Origin: Hansfordia pulvinata
Taxonomy: Eukaryota; Ascomycota; Sordariomycetes; Xylariales
Reading direction: 5' to 3'
Assembly (NCBI GenBank): GCA_006538405.1
Contig: BJKQ01000002.1
Location: 1,426,001-1,490,000, forward strand
Length of the DNA: 64,000 nucleotides
Shown: piece after piece, positions 48,198 through 59,148 of the stretch
How positions within the stretch are numbered: position 1 is the stretch's first letter
Layout of the letters: each line of letters opens with the position of its first letter
Translations under genes and position numbers: made by a program
The notes under the pieces: generated by a model
Told to the model about the DNA's origin: nothing
The model's database searches: none
The model's input: only the letters and a program-made list of their open reading frames with translations

Positions 48198-48839
48198 GTG
48201 TTGGTGATGTGAGAGTCCGGGAGGACCGGTTGCATGGGGTGTCACGAGGTTGTGTACAAAGATGCGAAAAGGGCGGGAGGAGAGGAGCGAAGGCGGGGAA
48301 ACGCTGCTGTCTGCCGATGCAGCAGCTGCTTGTTCCCGTTGCCGGGCGTTGTTCATGTTATGTCGGACAGCTGGTTTCCCCCCCCTTCTCGGATAAGCGA
48401 CCCCTGACAGGATAGAAAATAGAACGAATGAATGACATCCATCGGATAGGCAGTCCATGTGACACAAGGTCGGGAACGGGAGCTGTCAACGCCCGGTTTT
48501 GGGTAGCTGTCGCTGTCGCCTTTTTGATTTTCTTTTCTTGCCTACCTGACCTATCTGACAGCTCCACCCCGGGTGCTTTCCCGACGCAGGTCTCTCCTAT
48601 ATATATGCACGCCTTATTCACAGATTTATCTACGCTCGTACGTGGGCCACCTATCGCGACCTCGTCCGCCCCCCACGACACGATCGAATCCACAGCGACC
48701 GTGCCGTGGCCCGAGAGTTAAGTTAGATTCAACCCGCATACTCACCATCCTCTACCCAGTCTGCTTCCAATCCACAGAAACATACACACACCCGCACCCT
48801 GGCGACCCCCCTCCAGACCTACGTCTCGCCGGCCCTGAC
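48198..48839. other. Intergenic region with TATA-like element
   Basis: 3' region of the ligase and leader of the next gene. A TATATATAT run at 48598-48606 lies about 235 bp before the next ATG. No supported coding sequence. Confidence 0.45.
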
Positions 48840-49251
48840 ATGGGTCTGGGCCGCCCTAGGGGGCAGGGTCAGAGTCAGAGTCAGGGCCAGGGCCGGGACC
48901 GAGCCTCCGCCGCCGCCGCCGCCGCCGCCGCTGCTGCTGCTGCTATGCCTCCACAGCGACGCCGGCAGACCCGGGTGGCCGAGATCAAAGGCAGCCGCGA
49001 GACGGCGCCGGGGAGAAGGGGATCGGCCGCCGCCCGGCGACGAAGACGCCCGCTGCCGCTGAGCGCGCCGGCGTCGCGGGCGCGGGTCGCGGCGGCGGAT
49101 GAGGAGGATGAGGATGAGAGAGGGGGGGAGGTGGAGGGGGAGGAGGACCTGCCGGTGTTCCGGTACGACGTGGACTCGATCAGCGCGGAGGAGCAGGGGG
49201 CACTGGCTGGGGAGATTGAGGTTGGGAATCCTGGCCATAGGGTTCTGGTGA

Positions 49252-49324
<73 letters not shown>

Positions 49325-49962
49325 CCTCTCTTCGTTTCTGATCTATACTGGCGTTCCCGGCTTGTCTGCCCGCATCTTGTGTCAAAAAAGACAAGCATTA
49401 CAGAAAAGATGAGAGAAAAGAAAAGAGAAAGACAGTGGGGGAAAAGGGAGAAAAGTCCGGCTGACGACCAAAACCCCTCGCCCCGGCGCACCAACCGCAG
49501 GTCGAACAAGCGCTCCTGATCCGGGGCAAGACGGCGGGGCTGGCGATGAAGCTGGCGGCTTGGTACGAGGCACAGGGGGAGCTGGGGCCGGCGGCGGAGA
49601 CGCTGAGGGGCAGACTGGAGGAAGACGCGCACGCGCCCTGCTGTCCCGGCGGCGACGGTGGTGGTGGTGACGGTGGCGGCGGCGAGGGCGAGGGCGTCGG
49701 CGTCGGCGGGATGATGATGATGATGTCGACGGACGAGGTGGACGAGCTCATGTGCCTGCAGGTCGCGCTGGACCGGGTCGCGCAGGCGCAGAAGGCGCTG
49801 GACTGCGTGACACGGAGTCTGGAGAGTCTCACTCGGGCTCGGGACGAGGAGGGGGACGAAGGGGACGAGGGGGACGAGGACAGGAAGGGGGACGGTGGCC
49901 AGGACAAGGAAGAGGGTAGCGATCAGAACGTCAGGGACGATAGCCAGGACAAGAGCGAGTAA
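48840..49962 (+). CDS. Unknown low-complexity protein
   Basis: Two exons, 48840-49247 and 49501-49962, joined in phase 0 by a GT-AG intron (GTGAGT...CCGCAG) that is largely a CT microsatellite; about 289 residues. The N-terminus is Gln/Gly-rich, then a poly-Ala tract, then basic (MPPQRRRQTRVAEIKGSR) and acidic stretches. A better-ordered core spans the junction (DLPVFRYDVDSISAEEQGAL and EQALLIRGKTAGLAMKLAAW). A Gly run and a coiled-coil-like helix (DELMCLQVALDRVAQAQKAL) follow, and a very acidic tail. The splice signals and the helical character of the core support a gene. I recognise no family. The true start could be the in-frame ATG at 48945. Confidence 0.6.
49254..49318. repeat. (CT)~32 microsatellite in intron
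   Basis: The longest dinucleotide array in the window, inside the single intron (49248-49500) of the unknown gene at 48840-49962. Confidence 0.95.
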
Positions 49963-51005
49963 CAGAAGCCGACGGAGGGGAAGCGGGTCAGGTTCCGGTA
50001 GATGGCGACATGAGCCACGAGGCTATTCCGATGTCTCCTTACTCATGGACCTAACCTACCGTACTCCGCACCCATGTACATCCAGTAGAGGTACCTAAGA
50101 GAGGTACTGAGATGCAATGGCGAAGCCGCACCCGTGGAGGGCGCTCCGACCGGACGGAACCCGTGCAAGCGCCTTAATCGCGTCTTCCGTCTCGTGCACC
50201 GTCTCACAACGACCCGTCCGTCCGCCCGTCCGTCCGTCTCACAACGGTACCTCATTTCTCTGGTGCTGGTCCAGTAAAGATAGGTAAGGTACATGTACCT
50301 TACCTAGGCACTCCGCATCACGACGTACAACAACATTCGACTGCGGGAGGAACAGAGCGGAGGGCTCTCGGCATAGGACCATCGTCATCTGCCGGCGGGG
50401 TTCCAGTTTCCACCAAGACTTACCATACCTCGACTTACATCATCAGCCAACCAACACACCACAGCACTCGGGGGCTTGCACACCACCGCCCCAATGTTCC
50501 AATATTGATGCACCTCGAGCCGGGATGGGGCCTTGTTTCCCCAGATCCCCCCCCTCATCTTGGCGCCTGCAAGGAACATACCAAAAATCCACCAAACAGA
50601 TGCCTCCCACCCCTCATGACCCGAGCGCCAGCCAGCCGCCCCACTGATGAAGGCTCTCCGACGAGCTTACCCCGATTCTGGTTGACGATGACCACAATGA
50701 TGATGGTGATGCCATTGCGACGGTACTCTCGGGCGTGGGCCGCTGCATCGGGAGACGCTGCCCGTCTCGTCATCTCGGCTCGTACTTCTTGCGCAGGGCG
50801 GGGGAGACCAGCGAGTCGTGCGTCTGGGCGTGCGGAGAGGTGAGAAGGTGGCTGGCTGGCTACTTTACCCATAAAGCCGCGAACAGCAGCACCATACTCT
50901 CAATATCGTCGAGGTGGCTCGTCCACTAACTACAAGGTCCCAGGGCTACCAGAAGCCGGCACCGCATAACTGGTGCATACCTAAGGTTGTCACATTGACA
51001 GATAC
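49963..51005. other. Intergenic region upstream of GH35
   Basis: No supported coding sequence. It contains tandem CCGT/CCGTCCGC units near 50210-50240 and TACCTTACCTA motifs near 50285-50310. Confidence 0.45.
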
Positions 51006-51558
51006 ATGCTCGGCCAGGTGACCGCCATGAAGACATCGCCACTCCTCTGCGCCGCCGCGCTGTTGGCGACGCCCACGTGGGCCGCCGCTCGCCCATCTTG
51101 GTCCTCGTCTTGGTCCTCGTCCTCGCCGGCTGCGCTGCTCCCAGAATCCAGCCTACTCGGCCCTCGCCAGACCCCGGAGCAGCAGCAGCAGCAGCTACAG
51201 GACGTGGTGACCTGGGACGAAAAGTCGCTCTTCGTCCGCGGCGAGCGCGTCTTCCTCTTCAGCGGCGAGGTGCACCCCTTCCGGCTGCCGGTGCCCTCGC
51301 TGTGGCTCGACGTCTTCCAGAAGATCCGCGCCCTCGGGCTCAACGGCGTCTCCTTCTACGTCGACTGGGCCCTGCTCGAGGGCAAGCCGGGCGACTTTAC
51401 TGCCGAGGGCGTCTTTGCCCTCGAGCCCTTCTTCGAGGCCGCCCAGCAGGCCGGCATCTACCTCATAGCCCGCCCGGGGCCATATATCAATGCCGAGGTG
51501 AGTTTGACTCTTCCTCCCTCTCTGTCTCTCTCTCATGAAGGACATGGAGAAAAAGAGA

Positions 51559-51591
<33 letters not shown>

Positions 51592-54500
51592 AGGAAGAAA
51601 AAGGGAAAAAGAGACATTATTCTGACAACCCCCCGCCAACACATCACAGGTCAGCGGCGGAGGCTTTCCCGGCTGGCTGCAGCGGGTCAAGGCCGTCATG
51701 CGGGCCGCCACCCCGGAATTCCTCCAGACGACCGACCACTACATGGACAAGGTGGGCCGCATCATTGCCGATGCCCAGATCACCAACGGCGGGCCTGTGA
51801 TCCTCTTCCAGCCCGAGAATGAGTGTACGTCCCGTCGGTCGAGCCACTTCTGAAGCAGTCAGCCCCGTCTGAGGCATTACTCACTACTGACTCCCCTTGA
51901 CCATGGACCCGCAGACACGGTGGCCGACGACTTCATGCAGTTCCCCGACGGCGCGTACATGCAGTACGTCGAGGACCAGATCCGCGCGGCCGGCATCACG
52001 GTGCCCCTCATCAGCAACGACGCCAAGGCTGCCGGCCACAACGCCCCCGGCACCGGCCCCGGCGAGGTCGACATCTACGGCCACGACGGCTACCCGCTGG
52101 GCTTCGACTGCGCCAACCCGACGCAGTGGCCCGAGGGAAACCTGCCCACCGACTGGCGCGCCACGCACCTGGCCCAGAGCCCCTCGACGCCCTACGCCCT
52201 TCTTGAGTTCCAGGGCGGCTCCTTCGACCCCTGGGGCGGCTGGGGCTTCGACCGGTGCGCCGCCCTCGTCAACCACGAGCAGGTCCGCGTCTTTTACAAG
52301 AACAACATTGCCAGTGTGAGTCTTGAAACCGTCTTGGCCGTCTTTTTCTGGCGCGTGCCCGTTTCCGTTTCATGATATCACGGTACCGTGTTGGTACCGG
52401 ATGTACCTTGGATCGAGTTCGAGGTCCCTGCCCTGACGACTGGCGACGGCTTGCTGACTAAGGCCCACCTTCAATTCCATGCGTCCCCCCAACAGGGCGT
52501 CTCCATCTTCAACATCTACATGATCTTCGGCGGCACCAACTGGGGCAACCTCGGCCACCCGGGTGGCTACACCTCGTATGACTACGGCGCCGTCATCGCC
52601 GAGGACCGCACCGTCGCCCGCGAAAAGTACTCGGAGCTCAAGCTCATCGCCCAATTTGTCCAGTCCAGCCCGGGCCTGCTGCTCGCCGAGGCCGGCAACC
52701 CCACCACCGGCGTCTACAGCGACAACGACGACGTCACCATCACGGCGCTCCTTGGCAGCGATGGCAGCGGCGACAATGACACGGCAACTACAGGATCCTT
52801 CTTCGTGGTCCGCCACACCGACTACACCAGCCAGGACGCCGCAGACTACACCGTCAACCTGCCCACCTCCCGCGGCAACCTGAGCATCCCCTCATCCTCC
52901 TCCTCCAACTCCAGCGCCTCTTCTCTGACGCTCCTCGGCCGCGACTCCAAGATCATGGTCGCCGACTACGACGTCCACGGGACAAATCTGCTCTACTCCA
53001 CGGCGGACGTTTTCTCCAGCGTCAGGCTCGAAGGCAACAAGAGCGCCATTTTCCTGTACGCAAGCAGTGGCGAGTACAACGAGTTCGCCATCGAGGGCAC
53101 CGCCGAGGATGTAGAGGCGTTCGAGGACGGGGCGCAGCACCAGGTCATCTCCCCGTCCGGTGGTGCTCTTGACGGCTACGTGGCGATCGGGTGGCAGGCC
53201 TCGACGACGAGGAGCAGGCTGCGCATCCGTGGAACCGACGTGTACTTGCTTGGTAAGCTTCTCCCTTTTCACCAGACCCGGATCCACATGATCTTGACCC
53301 TTGCATGCTAACGGGGGAGATAACAGACCGCAACGCCGCGCACACGTACTGGGTAACTCCGTTGGCCAACACGAACTATAGCATCGTCGTCGACGGGCCG
53401 TACCTGGTGCGCAACGCCTCGCTGAGCAGCGATGGCACGCTGGAGCTGCGCGCCGACTTCAACGCCACCACCACGCCCGTCGGCATCATCGGCGCACCTG
53501 GCGACAGCGACGGGGCGGTCAAAATCAACGGAAAACCCTTTGACTTCTCCTCCGCAGAGGACGACGGCGGTATCCTCCGCCTCAACGTCTCTGTCTCGAC
53601 GCCCGACCTGGACATCCCTTCGATCGCCGACCTGGACTGGCGCTACATCGATTCGCTACCCGAGCTTTCGTCCGAGTATTCGGATGCCGAGTGGACGCGC
53701 GCCGACAAGACCACGTCCAACAACTCGCAGCAGCTTCTCATCAACACCGAGTCACTGTACGGCTCCGATTACGGTTTCCATGCCGGCATGCTCGTGTACC
53801 GGGGCCACTTCAACGCCACGGGAGACGAGACCGGCTTCGCCCTCTGGGCTCAGGGCGGCTCCGGCTTCGCGGCCCAGGCCTGGCTTGACTCCACCCTGCT
53901 CGGCAGCAACTCGAGCAACGGGAGTGCCGCCTTCTCCAAGGACACGTACAACTTCACCGAGACCCTCGAGCCCGGCACGCACCACGTGCTCACAGTGCTG
54001 GTCGATAACATGGGCCTCGACGAGCAGTACACCCCTGGCGAGAACACGATGCAGGAGCCTCGCGGGATCGTGGGCTGGAGGCTCTCTACGTCCAAGGCGA
54101 GCACGACGCCCGTCGAGTGGAAGATTGCGGGGAACCTTGGGGGCGAGGACTACGCGGATCGTGTGCGCGGGCCACTCAACGAGGGCGGCTTGTATGTTGA
54201 GCGAATGGGGTACCACTTGCCCCAGCCGCCGTCGGACGACTGGAAGAGCAGGTCGCCTCTGCTATCAGAGGACGAAGACGAAGAAAACAGTGACGATAGT
54301 CCGGGAGGCGTGGCGTTCTACTCGGCGCCACTGGACCTGGACCTACCCGCTGACGAGTGGGACGTGCCGCTGTCGTTTGTGTTCAAGAACGACACGGCGG
54401 ACGCGTCGTCTTATCGCGCGCAGCTGTACGTCAACGGGTGGCAGTTCGGCAAGCTCGGCAGCGTGATCGGCCCGCAGACCGCGTTCCCCGTGCCAGAGGG

Positions 54501-54678
54501 CATCCTCGACTACGGGGGCAGGAACTGGGTCGGTCTGGTAGTGTGGGCGCTGGAGAAGGGGGCCGCCGCGAAGGTCCCGGGGCTGGAGCTCGTTGCCGGC
54601 ACGCCCGTGTGGACAGGCAGGCAGGCCGTGCAGGTGGTTGACAGCCCGAAGTGGGAGGAGAGGGAGGGCGCGTTCTGA
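51006..54678 (+). CDS. Secreted beta-galactosidase, GH35
   Basis: Five exons: 51006-51497, 51650-51824, 51915-52315, 52496-53252 and 53327-54678, giving 1058 residues with no frameshift. The N-terminus carries a signal peptide ([20 protein letters not shown] from the in-frame Met at 51027). The catalytic (beta/alpha)8 domain shows [20 protein letters not shown], the acid/base Glu in ILFQPENEY (about residue 222) and the nucleophile Glu in [14 protein letters not shown] (about residue 320), then [20 protein letters not shown]. The C-terminal half has the several beta-rich domains usual for fungal GH35 (about 1000 residues) and many Asn-X-Ser/Thr sites. It hydrolyses terminal beta-D-galactosides outside the cell. 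Intron 1 contains AG dinucleotide repeats; intron 4 has a good branch site (GCTAAC). An unstructured acidic insertion ([10 protein letters not shown]) lies near residue 920. It sits inside the siderophore locus without an obvious functional link. Confidence 0.95.
51571..51593. repeat. (AG)n microsatellite in GH35 intron 1
   Basis: Perfect GA/AG dinucleotides within the first GH35 intron (51498-51649). Confidence 0.85.
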
Positions 54679-55382
54679 GGGGCGGGACAGGGTCATCTCA
54701 GCCAAGTTGTTGAAGGAAAGGCAAGGCACTAGGGGAACGTGACATCTGCAGTAGTTCGTTCTTTTGGAAAATTCCAACAGTCTTGGGTGTCCTGTCGCCT
54801 GCTATATGGGCGAGGGTTCTTTACAATTCCGACAGGAGTGACGATCCTGGGGCAACCAATTCTTGCCCCTTACTAAACAACAAACAAGAGTCCCAGACTC
54901 CCAGCAATCTCAGTCCATGGTCTGTTGGGTCTGCTTTGCATTTCGAGCTTCAGAGTTCTCTCCGAGTCCTCGAAACGATATTCCACGCCGCATATTCGAC
55001 ACAGGCATTTTTTTCCCTCCCCTTTTCCATACACCCCATCAAGAAACGCCGTGTTCTTCAACCGTATGAGGGCAAACACCAACACGGTTGCAGTTACTCG
55101 GGGAACCGGCACACTCAAACGGGTCTGTCAAACTCCCGACTCCAGACAGTAGAACGGAATTCGAGTCAATAGAAGCCCGCGTGCTCGTCTTCGTCATCGT
55201 AATCGTCGTCTCCCTCTGCTGCTGTATTTTGATTGTTTGTTGTTAGCGTGGTTCTCCTTCTATCTATCTAACACGCAGCTGGCAGAGTCCGCGCCGAGGA
55301 TAATTCTCTGGTCACCTCATCTTCAACATCTTCCTCTTGCTCTTGCTGTTGTCTCAGCAAGGGAAAGAAAAAGAAATTAGAA
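54679..55382. other. Intergenic region between convergent genes
   Basis: 3' flanks of the GH35 gene and of the minus-strand unknown gene. No supported feature. Confidence 0.45.
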
Positions 55383-56577
55383 TCAATCTACTGATGACGT
55401 ACCTCTCTCCACGTTCAGGCAGCAGGACGCCTTCCTCCCACCAACACCACCTCTCAACGGCGGCGGCGGCACGCGGCTCTGGATCTGGGTCTGGTGGTGG
55501 TAGGGGTGGTAGCAGCTGACCTGCGACAGAGGGGAGGACGCGCCGACGCCGAGGGGCAGGCTCCTGTTGTAGCCGGCGCGGTGGAGGCTCTCGGCGCGGT
55601 GGAGGATCAGCTTGGCGGCGTTGAGAGGCTGCTGCTGCTGCTTCTGCTGGTGCTGCTGCTGGAAGGCGCCGATGCTCCTTTCTTCTTCTGCTTCTGCGAG
55701 GAGCTCGTCGAAGAAGTAGTCTTGCGCATCCGGATCGTGGAGCAGCAGGGGCTGCTGCGTCGGGAGGGGGTAGGGCTCGTCCGCGGGGTGGAGGGAGAAC
55801 GCCGACGGGGGCAGGCCGAAGCCCTGAGGCAGGTCACGGTGCTGCGGGTGCGCGGTGGGGGTCGGGCCGTAGGGGCCGGGGCCGGGACCGGGGCCGGGGA
55901 TATAGGGACGGAATGCTGCCTGGTCCGGGCTCGGGACGTCTCGGGCCGCTGTGTGATAAGAGTGCTCCGCGAAGCTGTTCCGGGGTCGGATCGATACCCC
56001 GAAGGCTGGGTCATGGGATGGCGCGCCGGGGTCAAGCGTCTGGTAAGCGGGGAGCTGTTCCCCTATCGAGGCTGGGAGGTTGGTCGTGGACCTGAAGTCC
56101 TGCGTGTCCCATTGTTGGTCCTGCGGGACTGTCTCCGGGAAATAAGCGAGGTCTGGAGGGCCTGTCAGTACTGCGCACTCCCAGACAGCGCTGCTGGCAA
56201 GACCCCAACTCACCTTGCTGGTAGAGGCCGTCTCCGGGCCACGTCGGGCCCTGGCAGGGCCCGACGTCGCGCTCGCGGGGTTTCCAGCCGGGGACGGGGA
56301 ACGACGGGTCGAGAGCAGCAGACTGGCTGAGCGCGGGACCGGCGGCCACGGGCTGACCTGTCTGCTGGGCGTCTGCTCTGAAGCCGGTAGTGCGGTGGAC
56401 AGGGTTGCCTCGGTCTTGGTGAGCTGGGAGTGTCATCACGCTCCGGCCGTTATGGGGGAGAGAGCCGTGCGTGGCGGTGGACATGGACTGGTCCGGGCGG
56501 TACTGCACGAGCTCAGCCGGGCAGCTGGACGCTCTGAAGCCGTCTCCAGACTGCTCCTGCTCGTGCGTGTCCTCCAT
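55383..56577 (-). CDS. Unknown Gln/Pro-rich protein
   Basis: Minus-strand exons 56577-56214 and 56152-55383, joined by a 61-nt GT-AG intron in phase 1, give 377 residues. The start MEDTHEQEQSGDGFR is followed by a mostly disordered chain rich in Pro, Gln, His and Ser: a Gly-Pro repeat (PYIPGPGPGPGPYGP), LPTQQPLLLHDPDAQDYFFD, an acidic helix (ELLAEAEEERSIGAFQQQHQ) and a poly-Gln patch, then a Leu-rich helix (NAAKLILHRAESLHRAGYNR). It looks like a regulatory or scaffold protein, but I see no DNA-binding domain. Its upstream region is shared with the SidF-like gene and holds three iron-GATA sites, so iron control is possible. Confidence 0.6.
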
Positions 56578-57689
56578 GGCGGAAGACTACTCCGTGATGG
56601 CCGGGCTCGAGTTGTGCTGGACTGTCTGTTGATGATGGCTCCAAGCCCGAAGCGTCTTGGCTCGCACCTTCGGGCTGGGATTAAGGAAGGTGGGAGATGA
56701 TGATGGCCAAGGCGCCCGGGGCTGTGTTGTTTGTGAGAGTATCTAAGGTCAAGGCTGGGTGAGAGCCGGCCACTCCGCAGGGCAACAACCAGCCACTGGG
56801 TGAGAGCCGGGTAGAGGGCATCGCCAGCAGTGTCTCTGGTGGCAACCTGTGCTGGCCATGGTGGGCAGCGAGCGACAGGTGGCCCTCCAGACTTGCAGCC
56901 TCCACTCCACTTGTGAATGTGTCCATTGGCAACCCTGTCTCTCTTCTGAATAGGATCTCATTGCCAGTACTCACAGGAGTGCACGCCCGGTAAAGAGAAG
57001 TGGCCTTGCAGGCCCTGGTAGTGAATAAAGGGGCTCCTCAACAGAACCAAGCCCATGGCATTGGACTGCCAGGCTTTGTTCCCAGATGCAGCCAGATATG
57101 CCCACCTAACAAGCATCACTCACAGTCAGCCATGGACAACCCGAATACATACATGGCCAAGAATCCATCAGCCAGCATACATGGCAGACAAGGAGGCAAA
57201 GAGCTGTCAAGTGCTTGAGAAACACCAAGTACTTTATCCACCTGGCTGGGGAATCCTCTCTGCGGGAAAAAGGAGGCAGTCCATCAGCTGTCCTCTGCTG
57301 TCTTCCATGGGACACACGCTGGCTATAGACAACTCGACAACTCATCATGGGGCAAAGGCAAGGCTGATATAATAATAAGATCAGTCTTCGCAAGGCTTGC
57401 CCATGAGAGACCACGCAGTGGAATCTCGGCCTATGCAGGGTTCCAGCAGCCCTACTGGCCCCTGACATCCGTGGATTCGGACCCTGATGAGCATCCCGGA
57501 ATCTTCCTCTTCGGGTGTCAAGAGTCTTAATGTCCTGTAAGAAGGCGGCTTGCCCATCGAGAAAAAGCACCTCACGGGTGCGCAAGGGGGCAGTTCCGGA
57601 AGGGAAAGCAGAGTAGCCGCCCACTGAACAGTCCCTCCTCTCGGGCCTGGCCGCATCGAAGCCCTACCCGGTGCTTTCATCGGGTAGAA

Positions 57690-57731
57690 CCACCCGGTAG
57701 TAAAGCCACCCGATGGTAAAACCACCCACTG
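57690..57731. repeat. 16-bp imperfect tandem repeat
   Basis: CCACCCGGTAGTAAAG (57690-57705), CCACCCGATGGTAAAA (57706-57721) and the start of a third unit, CCACCCACTG (57722-57731). CATCGGGT at 57678-57685 is the inverse of ACCCGATG in unit 2. It lies 236 bp before the iron-GATA cluster. Confidence 0.7.
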
Positions 57732-57966
57732 ATCACTCTAAAATCGTCTCCTACCTTGTCGCCTCTCTTAGGTATCTATGTAGGTACTCAACGAGCGCCA
57801 GCTTGCTCGACTTCGCCTCCTCCAAGCAGCACCACAACCTCCCGTCTTCGCATCCATCCCAGCCACCATCCGACATGATGGCCCTCTCCAGCTCATCATC
57901 ATCATCAGGGCCACCCCAGTCGTCCCGAGCAAAAGGTGCCGATTTCGGTCCGGATCCGCCAGCAAA

Positions 57967-57975
57967 TTATCAGAT
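57967..57975 (-). promoter_or_regulatory. sidF: Iron-GATA (SreA/URBS1-type) site
   Basis: Exact ATCTGATAA on the minus strand, 1.18 kb upstream of the SidF-like ATG. First of three in 126 bp. Confidence 0.65.
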
Positions 57976-58030
57976 CCAAAACCCCCGCCCCGGTCCACTC
58001 TCCTCTCTCCACTCCATTGGCGAAGAAGAA

Positions 58031-58039
58031 TTATCAGAT
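58031..58039 (-). promoter_or_regulatory. sidF: Iron-GATA (SreA/URBS1-type) site
   Basis: Exact ATCTGATAA on the minus strand, with an inverted CCAAT (ATTGG) about 10 bp to its left. Confidence 0.65.
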
Positions 58040-58083
58040 GGGCGCCGCTCGCTTGGCATGACTGTGCTTCTGCCCACTTTGAG

Positions 58084-58092
58084 TTATCTGAT
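58084..58092 (-). promoter_or_regulatory. sidF: Iron-GATA (SreA/URBS1-type) site
   Basis: Exact ATCAGATAA on the minus strand, third site of the cluster, 1.06 kb before the SidF-like ATG. Confidence 0.65.
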
Positions 58093-59148
58093 CCGCCCAC
58101 CCACCACACCACCCCACGCCCAATACGACCACGCCCCCCCCCCCCTCTCTCAGCCAACGACGACGGCGCACCAACAACGCCGGCGTCCCCTTCGCTTGCG
58201 CTAGTGCAGGACAGCAAGCCGGCATGGTCCACGAGTACTTCGCCAATTCTCGTAGTGCGACCACAAGCACGAGTACAACGCTACCAATAGCTGGCCATCT
58301 ACCACGAGTAAGAGTACGTTCGAGTGGTAAAGGCGTGGGCGTACCTGTACCAGTCTGCAATTCACCCACCACCACCAACATCGTCAGCGCTGTGCCTTCT
58401 CTCCGTAGGGCCGGCCGGCCGCGGTGGAGCACGCCCAAGACCTCGACGATACCTCTGCGATACCTCGGAACCCCCCCGCCACTACCTCCTGTATTCATTA
58501 CCTACCTGCCTCATACACCGGCACTTTCGCTACCGCGAGCTCCATCCGCGTTGCTGGGGCCCCTCGGGTATCTGGGCGTACGAGTACTCGTACAAGGAAG
58601 AGGGCAAGGCAGAGGGGGCCCGGGCCCGGGGGGGGGGGGCGGGGAGTTGAGGCACACAAGCTTCGACAATGCAGGGACTAGTCGCGACGCATCTCCATTC
58701 CGAATCGTCTACGTCTACGGTACTCGTATGGAGGGGCAGAGCCCGGGCAGAGCAGGGACGGGCGCGTGTCCGTGGCAGTGAATGGGACTCCGAGTAGCAG
58801 GAGCCTGCGTGCCTGCATACCTACAACAGCATAAACGAGCGAGACGAGGCAGACCACAGCAGCGCGGGCGCGAGTGACGCAAGGCGATCATCCGTTGGAG
58901 CTCTTCACTCTTTGGATTCTTTTTTTTCCCCCTTGCGGACTTGCCCGTGCCGTTCCCTCTATTCATCTCTTGCGACGCGCTCACGCTGGAATCCTCCCAT
59001 CTTCAAAGGCCTCACTCAACTCCTCAGCCCATTGCCAGCGCGCTTAGCCTACCACCGTTCGTCCCTTTGCCCGCTACAGATACCCAAGGGAGAGAAAGAA
59101 GAAAAAAAAGAAAAAGAAAAAGATCTACACCAACACAACCCACCCACA

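Larger units (their letters stand above)
56578..59148. other. Divergent promoter region, unknown gene / SidF-like gene
   Basis: No supported coding sequence. It holds a 16-bp tandem repeat (57690-57731), three iron-GATA sites (57967, 58031, 58084), CCAAT boxes (58243-58247, 58284-58288, and inverted at about 58016-58020), the palindrome TACGAGTACTCGTA (58579-58592) plus TACTCGTA (58721-58728), and a purine-rich A/G leader just before the SidF-like ATG. Confidence 0.6.

Noticed and set aside
58005..58039. A bipartite CCAAT-HapX site beside the iron-GATA site
   Set aside because: The CCAAT is inverted relative to the GATA site, so the expected CCAAT-then-GAT orientation and spacing are not met. 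Left as a plain CCAAT box.
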